From positions 179,302,825-179,366,824 of the forward strand of contig CAXKWD010000006.1 in assembly GCA_964059195.1 (NCBI GenBank): 64,000 nucleotides of DNA. Direction: 5' to 3'. Position 1 is the stretch's first letter, and the number at the start of each line of letters is the position of its first letter. The notes beneath the pieces are model-generated. The model was not told where the DNA came from, did not search any database, and was given only the letters and a program-made list of their open reading frames with translations. The position numbers and the translations under genes were made by a program. The DNA is from Ectobius pallidus. Lineage: Eukaryota > Arthropoda > Insecta > Blattodea > Ectobiidae. Below, piece after piece: positions 1 through 10,784 of the stretch.

Positions 1-45
1 TGGTCTCGAGCACTGTTTTATACGTAACGTTTTTACAACGTGACA
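1..45 (-). repeat. Start of 3' LTR (truncated by window)
   Basis: These 45 bases are identical to 4246-4290 and begin TG on the minus strand directly after a polypurine tract, as an LTR should. The LTR continues left beyond base 1. Confidence 0.75.
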
Positions 46-59
46 ATCTTCCCTTTCTT
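46..59 (-). other. Polypurine tract of the gypsy-like element
   Basis: On the minus strand this reads AAGAAAGGGAAGAT immediately before the LTR start TGTCACG. A purine run here is where plus-strand DNA synthesis is primed in LTR retrotransposons. Confidence 0.65.
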
Positions 60-412
60 ACCAAAAAAAAATATGTTTGCTGTCTTAAGGGAACATATTT
101 TTTTTTCCTTTTATGAACCAACCAATAGGGTCTATACTGGCACAAAGGGCTTAAAATCTTTAGCATGTCACTTCCCTAACTTTTTGCCATAACGGTTCAT
201 CAACTCGTAACTGTTTTCACTCATTCTTTTCTTTATAACGTAAGGACCAATAAATGTTTCACTTAAATGCATAACCTTGTGCTGAATTAATAAGTTTATA
301 GTTTCTTCTCAACACTAGATCTCCCAGGCAAAATTTCACTTCTCTCCTTCGGAGATTATAATAATGACTCTACTTTTTATAAGCAGTTTCTAAATTATGT
401 CTGACCATTAGA

Positions 413-416
413 TTTA

Positions 417-466
<50 letters not shown>

Positions 467-845
467 TATCTAATCTTTCACTCAAATTCTTTGGAAGTTC
501 CTTAACTATAGGCTGATTTTCAATAACATTTAGCCTACTTAAAACTTCAGCCTCCTTCCCAAAATCTAGCATATAAGGAGTGCATCCAGTGGAACTATGT
601 TTAACAGTATTCAAAGCAAACGTAAATTCTTTCAGATAAACAGATAAACATACATTTTGAATGTAACTAGCAAGACCATCGTTTACAATACCCGATTAAC
701 TCTTTCTACTGGTTACTTTCCTTAAAGCTTTACAGTCCACACATTTGGTAAAGGTAGCTTAAATTACAACAGTATATTTGTTTCTTTGCTTGGAACGTGG
801 GTATGGTCCCAATAAATCAGTAGCTATAGTAATCCAAGATTTTCT
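413..845 (-). pseudogene. Ty3/gypsy integrase remnant
   Basis: Two conserved integrase stretches are readable on the minus strand. About 845-765 contains W-x-x-IATDLLGPYPRS followed by RNKYTVV, the start of the catalytic core with its first aspartate. About 640-530 contains LNTVKHSSTGCTPYMLDFG, the conserved H-S-T-G-x-TPY-x-L-x-FG stretch after the core. Stops and frame changes separate them, and the reading runs into a poly-T tract at 420-462. The enzyme would insert element cDNA into host DNA. This copy is dead. Confidence 0.7.
420..462. repeat. Poly-T homopolymer (43 bp)
   Basis: A 43-base T run interrupts the integrase reading, which becomes poly-lysine on the minus strand. It is either replication slippage or sequencing/assembly noise. 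Confidence 0.9.
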
Positions 846-989
846 TTCTGATAAGTAGCCATATTAATATATTAACAATTCCACAATGACAAAAAAGACT
901 GAAAAGAGAAAAGAGATTAGAAAACAATAGTCAAGTCATCTGTCATAGTCACCTATACTAACCTAGAAAAATATGAACTCCCCTCTTTT

Positions 990-1275
990 TTTTTTTTTAA
1001 CTCGCCCCACGCTATGGGTCAAAACTCTTTTGTTTTTAACACTATCTCACCCCACGCTATGGGCTATCAAAATCTGTGATTTTACCACAACTCGCCTCAC
1101 GCTACGGGCGACCAAAATATATGATGACTCGTATTTCAAGTTTCCAATTCTAACTGATTAATGTTTATTTTCTTTTCTTATATCAGGCCCCACGTTATGG
1201 GATATCAAACTATCACGGCCCCACGTTATGGGATATCAAACTATCACGGCCCCACGTTATGGGCTCCAAAATATA
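990..1275 (-). repeat. Six-copy array resembling a primer-binding site
   Basis: Six copies of a ~23-bp motif, plus-strand form gCCCCACGyTATGGGnnatcaaa, occur near 1001, 1049, 1092, 1185, 1216 and 1247. The last three are spaced 31 bp apart. On the minus strand the copy nearest the proposed LTR reads TGGAGCCCATAACGTGGGGC, close to the TGG-starting, GTGGGGC-ending primer-binding sites I know from insect gypsy-type elements. That it is a true PBS is inference. The repetition itself is plain. Confidence 0.55.
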
Positions 1276-1278
1276 TGA

Positions 1279-4200
1279 GGGACTTTACCAATTTACTTTC
1301 TTACTATGTCTTCCAATAATATATCTTTACGTGATCTGCTCTAACTTCTAGTAACTATCGTAACAGTGACCTAGTTACTCAGTGAAGCAAATCCACCTGT
1401 CACCACATACCAAAGTACGGCACGCGCACTTGACATTCCACAGCTACTATTAATGCACCACATCTACAGGGTGTTCTCGAACTTCTTCATTATAATTTAA
1501 CTATTATAAAAAAACTCTCTTTTATTGGTAGAACATTTGATATAGGGCGCCATCTACCAATTCCTCTTCTAATTCTCATCCTAATTACCAATATTAATTT
1601 CTCTCTTGACTATATGTTTTTTTTTTTTTCTAAGTCCCACCACAAAATATTTATTGCATATACAAGGCTATATATACAAGTACCACGGCGTAGCCTTTAA
1701 ACAGTGGAGAAGGGCAGGATTCTTTCTATTTAAAGGAAGTTAGTATTTTTAATTCACCCTCTAAATAACAAACCACGTTAACTATGATTTTTCAACAATT
1801 AACAATAATATTTTATTTAACCAAAAATCAGATTATTCAGTAACAATTTTACAACTTCCCTTTTTAAATTACCCTCATCTCAAGTTTATACACACAACAT
1901 ATTTATTTCAATTATAACTATTTCTTTACCATTATTATCTCAAATCAACATTTATCAGATGTAACCCTAAAATAAATTTCTGACTCTTAATAAGGTTTTA
2001 ATTCCAATATTATACTGTTTTCTTACTTTCCCCATTAACTAACGTAATTTCTGAATTTATTTTTCAGGTCACTTTTGAATTCTACAATCAAATACTTCTT
2101 TCATCAACTTCAAAAAAATCAAAAAAACCATCAAAACTCTGACAACAAGGAAATTGTATCAAACTCTACCCTGTACATACTCCTCTTAATAAATGTTCAT
2201 CTTACAATACATTTTATTTTCCTTTATTTCACTACACTAACATGTCCTTGTCTGTCCCGTCAGAGAAGAAGAAGTTTTTAAAGATAGATAGGAAAGACAG
2301 TGTTATGAAGAAAGAAACGGAAGTTTAGGCCTACACCCACAGAGTGACTGTGGCGATAGACCACCGATACAGGGGTGTCGTCTAGATCTTGAGTTACAAA
2401 CAATCTGACTCCTCCTCTGTAACCGGGGAAATAATAACGGGCCGCAAACAAAAATACAATTTTGAAAATCGATGTCAGAGGTCCCTGACACTCTCTCCTA
2501 GAGGCACGTGGGGCCGTTGTTCGCCTCCAACACCGACGCCTTTCACAATTTCTCCTAAATTTCTTTCTTTATATATATTTCACTAATATAGGCCTTGCCT
2601 ACTACTAGATTTTATTCTTTTAATTTTTCTTTCTCAACACTCACATTACCTTGTAGTAGTTATTTTATTCGAAATCTTAGGAGCTCCTGTCACCCAAGAA
2701 TCCATCTACTAACAATCCTTCTTACTTACTCTATGTATTCATCATCACTTCTACAAGAATTATTAACTTATTTTCTTTCTTTCTTTTTCTTCTCTTTTAA
2801 CCTTTCCTTTATAGCAAAAACTTCCCGTTTAATGCTTCAAGTCTTCTTCTAACTTTTATTCACTATCCCCTTTTTTAACCATTTTTCACTTCACAAAAAT
2901 TTACTTTTAATTCATCTAACTTCAATTTAGAATTGTATTTTCCTAAGCCCCTAGGCTTCTAGACTTTCTTCTACTTTTTCCAAGTTCACTACTCTACCCA
3001 ATTTTTCTTCAACTACTTTAACTCTTTTCTCTGTTAGGTTACAATCTTAACCCCAATCAATTTACTTTCACTTCTATATTTAGATGCAATGGTCCTATAT
3101 GATCTCTAACAATAGGAGTACAACACTTTCTCAGTCTCCCTTATTCTAACGCTTTGATAAGGCGCAAAGCACCGCACACATAAATTAATTAATAGCCATT
3201 TTTAACTTTACATTAGATATTACAATAAATTTGGAAGTATGACACTTATTCTATCTCCCAGTCCTTTACTTAAGATAAGGCGCCTAAGCTCGCCGACTAT
3301 CTTAATTTATGCTACCCTAACATTTCTTTCCATTACAACTTCTCCACGTTACTTAGTTTCAATCTGTGTCCATTTATGTTTCTGAATTTCCTGTGAATTC
3401 CAATATGAAACTACTTGACCCCACCTAAGTAACTTATCTTTATTTACTCCCTCTCTACTTCTTTCTTATTATCCTCTTCTAACCTAACTCTGAACTTGAA
3501 CTACAGAACAGATCATCGTTACTTTCACGACCAACCAACTACTTTTCTTTTTCCTCTACTCTATCTCTTATTGAACTACTTTTGTTCTGTTAGGAATCTA
3601 TTGATCACACATTAAGTAGAAACTACAAAAATGTGAATATCAATTTATCTTTTCAAAAACTGACTAAGCGTCTGATAATACTAGTTTTTAGTATACTCAA
3701 CAGGACGTAGACTACTGTTGGTCTTCACTCTTCCCTCCAATGTCCATTTCTTTGTAGGATACCATTCGTCATCCAAGTCTCCCTTAGACTCGGCCCATAT
3801 TCTCCTTCGCAGCGGTTGTCCGTTGTCGGCAGCCACGACATAATCCAGACACGTTTAGACTCATTCCAACCATAGCTATTTCCATATAGCCATCCATCGG
3901 TGATTCCAATTTTTCTCTTCTCGTCGGCTCGCTGATGCTTATGTTCCACCGACCCATTTCTACTGCCTGGCGGCGTGCATACAGCACCCACCCGACGGGC
4001 TAGGCCCGCCAGACGCGGCGACCTCCCTCTTCGTCGGCTGTCTGTTGCTTACTCTTCTGCTGACTAACTCTTACTCCTCTCTCCTCACTACTCTGTCTCC
4101 GTTACTTCTCTCTCAGGGGTCACGGTCGTCTCTCTCCATTTCCGGCGCCCCGCGCCTGCGCACTTTCCTCTTCCTGCAATTCAAATAAAACTGACACAGT

Positions 4201-4290
4201 ATCGATAGTTCCTAGGATTTCCTTTGTTTATCACTAGTTCCCTCGTGGTCTCGAGCACTGTTTTATACGTAACGTTTTTACAACGTGACA
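1279..4290 (-). repeat. Proposed very long 5' LTR (~3.0 kb)
   Basis: The start is fixed at 4290 by the repeat with 1-45. The end is set by the first PBS-like motif at about 1270, just after a CA. The interval is T-rich on the plus strand, with no ORF resembling gag or pol. It has a GC-rich block near 3960-4160 and AATAAA-type signals on the minus strand (near 3445). If the PBS reading is wrong, the LTR is shorter and this stretch is LTR plus decayed leader. The small ORFs near 3725-3991 resemble nothing I know. Confidence 0.35.
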
Positions 4291-4291
4291 A

Positions 4292-4591
4292 ATGGAGGCA
4301 ACATCTGAAGTCACTGCTGCCAATATATGCACCAAAACCCCAGACATGTGTTCTGCAGATGGGTTCAAGTCCCAAAATGTAAAAATCGTAAATCCGGTGA
4401 CTGGTGTTCATACGAACAATAGCGAGTCACGTTGGCGATCTCTCCATGTACGCCTAGCCAGGGGCGGTATCAGACGCGAACAGGTAGATACCCATTTGGT
4501 AGAATACTTGTGGCGTCTGGACTGTAAGCATCGACTAGCAGATCCATTTCAAGAAATGGAAGATATCAGGACTGTTTATCCTGTAGACTAG
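4292..4591 (+). pseudogene. Merlin/IS1595 (ISXO2-like) transposase C-terminal fragment
   Basis: A 99-codon open frame carries VNPVTGVHTNNSESRW at residues 33-48, then RLARGGIRREQVDTHLVEYLWR. This matches the C-terminal part of the ISXO2-like/Merlin DDE transposase, with residue 45 as the likely catalytic glutamate. The first ~30 residues do not resemble the family, so the homologous part starts near 4388. The two upstream catalytic aspartates are missing. The LTR element ends at 4290, right against it, so the rest may lie left of the window. It ends at a natural stop. Confidence 0.7.
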
Positions 4592-5099
4592 AGTTTAAAG
4601 TTAAGTAGGTTTAGCACCTTTACTTGTTGTTATTATTATTATTATTGTAAATATTGTACTAGTGTTTGAGGTATTGTAGGCCTACTGATTTTAGAATTGC
4701 ATACATTCATTTCCATCACAAATAGATCAAACAAACATTTCGGTACATTTAATTTAATTGGAGGTGCTAGCTGCAGCTTCAACCGTAGCGTCACTTGTAG
4801 CGTTACGAAATTGCGCATTAGAGTCAGTGTCTTCACGTTGGAAATTGGCAGCGTGACCTAGGGTACACAATTCCAGCAATGTTGGCAGTAGTACATGACG
4901 TCTCCAATCCAAAATGGCGCGTGCCTGGTAAATAAAGAATTCGTCGAATGTGCAATTAATCTGTTTATATAAATAAATGATATAAACGGTTGTGTGATTA
5001 AAAAAGAAATACAGAACAAGAATGTTAATGACGAGTAGGCCTTAAAAATTCTGAAATACAAGAAAAACGCAGGAAACGGAAACTTTTTTTGAAGGGACA
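4592..5099. other. No gene seen
   Basis: AT-rich sequence with a short (TTA)n run near 4628-4646. Short open frames have no recognisable domains. It may include the Merlin 3' end, but I see no matching inverted terminus. Confidence 0.5.
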
Positions 5100-5318
5100 T
5101 ATTCCAAAGTTGAGTCCATTATAAATGTGGAAACAAAGTTTCATAAAAATACGTTAAAGGGTATTTGAGTTACAGAGACTTTAAAATAGGACACTAGATT
5201 GGGTTTTACTCTGGTACCGGTCTACCGATTTGGTCCAATATCAGTAGACGTTTTCCCATGTACATTGTAAATGGGTATACAAAGTTTCAGAAAAATCCAA
5301 TAAAGCATATTCTTATAT

Positions 5319-5746
5319 TATTAATGAATTTCATTTTCAGACAGGGTAAAATGGTTTTAAAATAGAGAGATTGTCCACCTTAGAACCCCTGTCGTTTCAC
5401 TTATCTGGGGACTTTTATAAAATATAAAATAACATAGAAGGCACAAGCACACGTAAAAAACACTGTTGTCAAATTAATAAAACTTCTTCTTGGTCCCAGA
5501 TGCGTCTAATACTTGAAAATGCATTTCGATGCAAGTTGCATCATCTTCAGTTCAGCTTGGAGACACAACAGATACAATGTCTGATGATGTACTTAGACGC
5601 ATCTGGGACCAAGAAGAAGTTTTATTAATTTGACAACAGTGTTTTTAACGTGTGCTTGTGCATTCTATGTTATTTTATATTTTATAAAAGGCCCCAGATA
5701 AGTGAAACGACAAGGGTTCTAAGGTGGACAATCTCTCTATTTTAAA
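5319..5746 (-). mobile_element. Foldback (snapback) element with 12-bp target duplication
   Basis: Arms of about 155 bp, 5355-5509 and 5593-5747, are near-perfect inverted repeats around an 83-base loop. ATATTCTTATAT occurs on both sides (5307-5318 and 5747-5758) as a target duplication. A 36-base unpaired tail lies only on the left. No coding is visible. The loop holds a hammerhead-like core on the minus strand. The design matches the insert at 14866-15109 and the snapback in each 6.6-kb unit. A Penelope-related origin is inferred from the ribozyme motif. Confidence 0.75.
5514..5560 (-). ncRNA. Hammerhead-ribozyme-like core
   Basis: On the minus strand CUGAAGA (5550-5544) fits the CUGANGA core. 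A hairpin follows, GAUGC-AACUU-GCAUC, then GAAA (5527-5524). Next comes a self-complementary AUGCAU that could form helix III between two molecules, then a U at the expected cleavage position. Flanking bases allow about four pairs for helix I. One extra base sits between the core and helix II. Seen by eye only; activity is not shown. Confidence 0.45.
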
Positions 5747-6274
5747 ATATTCTTATATATTAAAATAAAATCCAATAAATTGGGCATTATTCCGGTACTG
5801 GCCAACCGATTTAGTCGTATATCAATAGACGTCTTCCCATGGATATTATAAATGTGTATACGAAGTTTCATAAAAATCCCATAAAGCGTATTTGAGTTAT
5901 TGCGCCTTTAAAATAGACACTAAATTGGGTTTTACTCCGGTACCGGTGAACTGATTTGGTTCAATATCAATAGGGTTCTTCCCATTGACATTATAAATGT
6001 GTTTTCAAAGTTTCATAAAAATCCAAAAAGCATATTTGAGTTATGGTGCGTACAGATGCATGGACGGACAGACATTTTCTCGTCCCCCCCACAATCTCAT
6101 AAAGTACCATACTGGCGCTTAATAACACAGGATGTTTCAACATTTGTCAGAAAGTACTCTGCAAAAAAGTTTTGATTACTTTACAAATGAAAGTAATTTA
6201 TGATAAATACTGTGTAAAAGCAAATGTTATAACAAGTAAAAACTTAAGTGTGTGGGTTTTTCTATGTGTTACAG

Positions 6275-6435
6275 ACTGTATGAGGATCATTTATTAGATA
6301 CTCAATTATTTAAAGAAGCCTGTGGAAGAAATGTGATTTGTGGTGTAGGCCTATACTTCACAACTGGCAATGACAGGTTGTTGGCGATCCATGTAGACTA
6401 CCTGTTAAGTGTCTTGAAGAAATGTACTATTGCTG
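6275..6435 (+). CDS. Exon-like block A, copy 1 (function unknown)
   Basis: A 161-bp open block lies between a good acceptor (tttttctatgtgttacag) and a good donor (gtaagtaaag). It encodes LYEDHLLDTQLF, then a cysteine-containing stretch ending LLSVLKKCTIA. It enters in phase 2 and leaves in phase 1, which joins in frame to block B at 8363. Three tandem copies keep it open, and a decayed relative lies at 19450. I do not recognise the protein. No start codon, promoter or further exons are visible, so it may be a duplicated gene fragment. Confidence 0.45.
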
Positions 6436-8362
6436 GTAAGTAAAGACCATGAACTTTAGATTATTTTTCAAAAAGCATTTTGATATTAAAATTCCCTTAA
6501 TAGTTATAAATTGTCCTATCATTTTTTTACATTTTTGAACATATTGGTTATTTCACTTTTTTAACACTTAGAACGGAATCATACAGAATGCCATGTCGAA
6601 ATCTGCCCTAAATTTTTGCATGCCATGATGCCATCATAGCTGATGGGCACATGCAAGAAATAAGCTGCTCATATGAACTTTTAATGGCTGAAAATTAATT
6701 GCAAATCTGGAAGTTAGAAATATTGTGTAGTTTTGCACAGGAGTTAGTGGGGAGGGATTGGGACCTTCTCTACCTTGATTGCTCGCCAGTGCTTCAGCCG
6801 TTGATAGTATTGTACAGCAGGGATCCTGCTGTTTGTAAAGGCGTACAAGCTTATAGCCTTATCTCTCCCTGTCCTTATCACTATGGTTAAAGTGGACAGT
6901 ATTAAAATAATGTATAATACCCTTATGTATGTATTCTAGCAGATCTCTTGAAGTAATTAATAACTGAAATTTTTAGAAAGTTTATACAGGGAAGTTTTTA
7001 GTATGAAACAATAATATTTAGATGAGTTATAATACCAGTTTAAGTGATTAGGATTAGGTAAGTGAATCTTGTTTGTTTTTTGACCTCTGCCTATATTACA
7101 TAGTATGTTATTCTGAGTTCTAAACTCTTTGACTTTATATGAACAGAAAATGTGAACGTTGAGAATAAGTTGATTGAAACACTTGTATTGTGACTCGCTG
7201 TTCATGACAGATATGTTCAAATATCATGCAGATTGAGTGGCCACACTGCTTTTAACACCTTAACACACTAACAATCATAAGCAACCCCCTCGGAGTCTAT
7301 ACAGATTATATAGTTTTAAAATACAGAAATAATTATGTAAAAGTTATCTATAATAGAGTCACATTCAATGAGTAACTATGTAGCCCCTCACCTCTCTATC
7401 CCACATCTGCTGTCGCTTGGCACCTGCATGCTAGATACTCAAATTATCTTTACAAATGCCTAACCATTATGGAACATAAGAATCTTGTTTACACCCACTA
7501 AAAGTTTATATGAGCAGGTGGTATTTTGCATGTGTCAATGTGAAATATTGGGGCCCGTTTGACACGTGTGAGATGACATGATGCGAGCGGCATGACCCGT
7601 TTACGCCAAACGCATCTTGTTGGGTAACTTATATTGCAACGCAGTTCTCTCGCTCTTTTCACATGTGCTGTAGTCATGTTTCTTGTGACAGCTGACTGAC
7701 GACTGTCAGCTTTTTGTGGTTGTGGTCAATCCCATGAGATATTTTGATATGTTTTTTATTTTACAAAATCGCGGATATTTTGCTGTGGAGTAGGCCTACT
7801 CTAAACAGATCATAAGATCTATAAAAAATAGAAGGGTCCTCCCACACATTCGTATTACCTTTATAGAAAATTTGAATTTAGGCCTAAGTTACAGGCACAC
7901 TTTCTTCCTCCTTGAATACATTCTGTGTTTAATACAAAAGAATCAAGAGAACATCTACATGTGCTTACTGAGAAAATTGATGAAATTGGAGAGATAATAG
8001 AACAGCATCAGAATTGAAATAGGCCTCGGTTGTAATCATATCAGATAATGCGTCCCTGATCTCAAAGAGATTTTCTACGAAGGTGTCACATATGTGGTAA
8101 ATGGAGGGTCAGCACCTCTAGACCTCTTATAAACAGATTAAGCTCAATGAAGTCATATCCATATGCAAAATTTGAGGGTAGGTTTCCACATGACCTCTAC
8201 AGTTCCCTTGTTACGTTAACATTGATATTTCTTGCAAGGAGAAGGTAAAGCTTTGTCAGAAATTTAAATTTCGAAGAGCATTAAATAATCTGCCAGTAAT
8301 TTAATATTTTTCAGGATAATTATTATGCGTAAAAATTTGAACCCTTGCTGTATTTTTTGCAG
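6436..8362 (+). other. Intron-like interval between blocks A and B
   Basis: No convincing gene. The block 7550-7800 is richer in GC and starts 'ggggcccgtttgacacg', which looks like the end of a DNA transposon, but I found no inverted partner. The equivalent interval of copy 2 is 11398-13321. Copy 3 has most of it (16613-18108). Confidence 0.4.
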
Positions 8363-8421
8363 ATTTACTACTATGTGTTGTGGCTAGAAGAACAACAGAA
8401 CATCCTTATGAGCATCTCTGA
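8363..8421 (+). CDS. Exon-like block B, copy 1 (terminal coding exon?)
   Basis: Follows the acceptor 'tattttttgcag'. Joined in phase to block A it encodes DLLLCVVARRTTEHPYEHL and then TGA. It is related to the many B-type blocks at 19.7-62 kb, which share 'ATATACTACT.TGTGCTGG' and 'CCTGAGGATTACAAAGCATG'. The phase match supports real splicing. The lack of a recognisable domain leaves its function unknown. Confidence 0.4.
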
Positions 8422-8550
8422 GAATTACAAAATACCTGCATTGTTTACAAGTCATCAATATTGAAATGGTAGGAATTTTTATAATTATTTCTTTTTAGTA
8501 TAAAGCAATTCTTTCAGGAATATTACACTAGTTTTTGAGAATTTAAATTG

Positions 8551-8736
8551 AGCGTTTTTTCAAAAGTCGATAAATGCAAAATTTTTAGAAAATGAGTTAC
8601 ACATAAAATCAGTACAACTCTAAACTTCTCCATCCATCCGTGAAGTCAGATTTCTCATAAGTCGATTCATGCAAGTTTTAGATTATGTCAAATATGAGAG
8701 GTTTTTTCAAAACTCGATAGATGATTTCATTTAGAT
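8551..8736 (+). repeat. Three imperfect 5' repeats before the transposase
   Basis: Three copies of a motif like TTTTTTCAAAAGTCGATAAA occur near 8555, 8650 and 8702. Spaced motifs upstream of a transposase fit subterminal transposase-binding sites. Copy 2 has the same set near 13514-13695. Confidence 0.4.
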
Positions 8737-8953
8737 AAATCAAATGCGATAGTTGCAGCATGAATAAGTTGTTTTTATACTACGCAAGGGCTCTTCCCAA
8801 GTTAATGCCATTAACATTAGTTATAAACACTATTTAGTTCATTGTTGACCAGGTGCAAGGCAGATTAATTCATTGTAGCCTTCTTTTGAACTGACGTAAA
8901 AGTAAATCTCATAGTTTTTTTAAAAAATCTTATTATAAATAAATTAATAGAAC

Positions 8954-10603
8954 ATGTCTGAATCAGAAGATGATATACAAGTTACAGAACAGTGTGGTGG
9001 TCGAAAATCTAGTATAAAGACAAAGAAGCAAAATAAAAAGGTTAGTATGAAGAATAAAGATCCTGTCATTGTTTGCTCACATGGACATCAAGAAATACCA
9101 GTAAATAAAAATGCTAAACGAAAGAAGGAGTGCAGAGCTGCAAACTTAACTTACGAGGATATCACTACATTTCACCACAGAGTAACATCTCTGAACAAAG
9201 TCAACCAAAATAAATTTTTATTGCATTACATGAACATTTCATCACCGAAACGTAGAATAGTAAAACCTGAAACAGCAAAATGCAAACAAACAGTTTCAGT
9301 AAAATACAGTGTGCGAAAGAAAAATGGTGAAATAATCCCCGTGTGTGCTGCAACCTTTCAAGGAATATGTGGACTGTCCAAGGATAGACTAGCCCGTCTG
9401 GCAACAAAATTTCATGCAACAGGAAGTGTACCTGATAAGAAGAGAGGTGGTGACAGAACAAGTGAGAAAGATAAGGAACTTACACTTGCTGTTAAGAATG
9501 ATATTTCATCTTATAAATGCAGAGAAAGTCACTATACAAGATGAAAATCCAGAAGAGGACATTTGCCGTCAAGCCTTTCAATAAATAAGATGTGGAAGAG
9601 TTTTTGCGACAAAAGAAGGTCAAATGGTCTTACTCTGTGTTCACTTTCCAAATATAAACACATTTTCTACCATCATTTTAATTTGTCATTCAAGACTCCA
9701 CACACTGATACCTGCTCTATGTGCAAGATAATGCTTTTGAAAATCAGAGCAGAAAATATGGATCTTGAAAAGAAGAACACCCTGCGAACTAACTATAGAC
9801 TTCACAAACTACGTGCAAAACTATTCTATTCTCTGATAAAGCAAGACAATCTAGATGTAATCAAGGTAAGCATGGTTATGCAACCCAAGTTAAGTGTAAG
9901 TGAAGTCTTTTATGCCAGACAGGTTTGGCTGTACAGCCTGTGTATCATGATACACGCACAAGAGCAGAGGAAAGAAGACATTCATTTCTACACATGGTTA
10001 GAAACGGAATCTTCTTGACGTTGCAATCAAGTTGCTTCAGCTCTGCAGAATTTTCTTTCTGAACTGGAAAAGAAGCAACAGAAGGAGAGTTCGAAGATTA
10101 TTCATTTATTCTCAGACTCGTGTGTCAGTCAAAATAAAAAGTGTTATGATTGCCATTCTTATTACCTTTTTAGAGCAAAATATACATTCCAATAAGATTG
10201 TTCACTACTTCCCAGTACGAGGACATAGTTACATGGCTCCAGACAGGAACATGGAACAGTGAAAATATTAAATGAAGATTGGCAACTGATAGATTTGAAG
10301 TCCAGATCTCAAATGGGTCTTCGCTCTAAGCTGCCCTTCAAAATAACTAACCAACGTACCATATGTTATGAAAAATCTAAGAAGACAGTCACTGTATCGG
10401 TAAGCAATACATACTTTGGGGACAAAATAGAAGTAGAAGGGCTCAAGAAAAAACAGTGTATCAGCAAAGTAATGGTAGAAGCCCCAGTGCTGCAAAAAAA
10501 GAACATGGTTAGGAAAGAAAATAAAAAAGATGTCTCCAATCTACTAAAATATTTTGAAATGCCAGCAGATTCAAAGGAATTCTATGAAGACATCCTCCAA
10601 TAA
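8954..10603 (+). pseudogene. Decayed DNA-transposon transposase-like gene, copy 1
   Basis: Pieces of one long protein lie in changing frames. 8954-9541 is a basic N-terminus ending in SHYTR. Then come a piece with NLSFKTPHTDTCSMCK (about 9563-9900), one with FYARQVWLYSLCIMIH (about 9906-10015), one with HLFSDSCVSQNKKCYDCH (about 10026-10197) and one with FPVRGHSYMAPDRNMEQ (about 10199-10261), and the tail 10259-10603. This order matches an uncharacterised insect transposase-like family with a zinc-binding centre and a C-terminal catalytic half. I cannot name its superfamily. At least three frame breaks make it non-functional. Confidence 0.55.
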
Positions 10604-10784
10604 ACAAGGGTTCATGACATACATGTTTCTTTAGGTGAAATTATAAGAACCAACTTATTTAATATAATACTTTTCAAAATAATGAAACAACATACTGATG
10701 TGTGTATAAACGAAATTTAATTGTTATTTTTTAATACGCTATGTTTTGTTCAAAATGCCATGCTATACTATGTTTTACATGTTC

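Larger units (their letters stand above)
1..4290 (-). mobile_element. Ty3/gypsy-like LTR retrotransposon, internally deleted, cut by window edge
   Basis: The 45 bases at 1-45 recur exactly at 4246-4290. Read on the minus strand both start TGTCACGTTG, so they are the starts of the 3' and 5' LTRs of one minus-strand element. A purine-rich tract lies just before the 3' LTR (46-59), integrase remnants lie upstream of that (about 413-845), and primer-binding-site-like repeats lie at about 990-1275. No gag, protease, reverse transcriptase or RNase H coding is visible, so most of the internal region is gone. The rest of the 3' LTR and the left target duplication lie outside the window. The family call rests on the integrase motifs. 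Confidence 0.75.
5100..6150. repeat. Diverged ~140-bp tandem repeats
   Basis: Units share 'aaattgggttttactccgg', then a TTATAAATGTG stretch, 'aagtttcataaaaatccaa' and 'catatttgagtta'. Copies start near 5110 (partial), 5205, 5780 and 5921. The last runs into GACGGACAGACATTTT near 6060-6085. The foldback element at 5319-5746 splits the series. The same motif sits at both internal joins of the 5-kb array (about 10880 and 16095), so it probably seeded that duplication. Confidence 0.75.

Noticed and set aside
3725..3991. Overlapping minus-strand ORFs as gag
   Set aside because: No zinc knuckle or gag-like pattern; they lie in the proposed LTR.
7550..7640. A complete Harbinger-like transposon starting GGGGCCCGTTT
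   Set aside because: No inverted partner end or transposase found nearby.
9201..9461. Minus-strand 86-codon ORF opposite the transposase
   Set aside because: Shadow of the coding strand; hydrophobic stretch comes from the antisense of basic codons.
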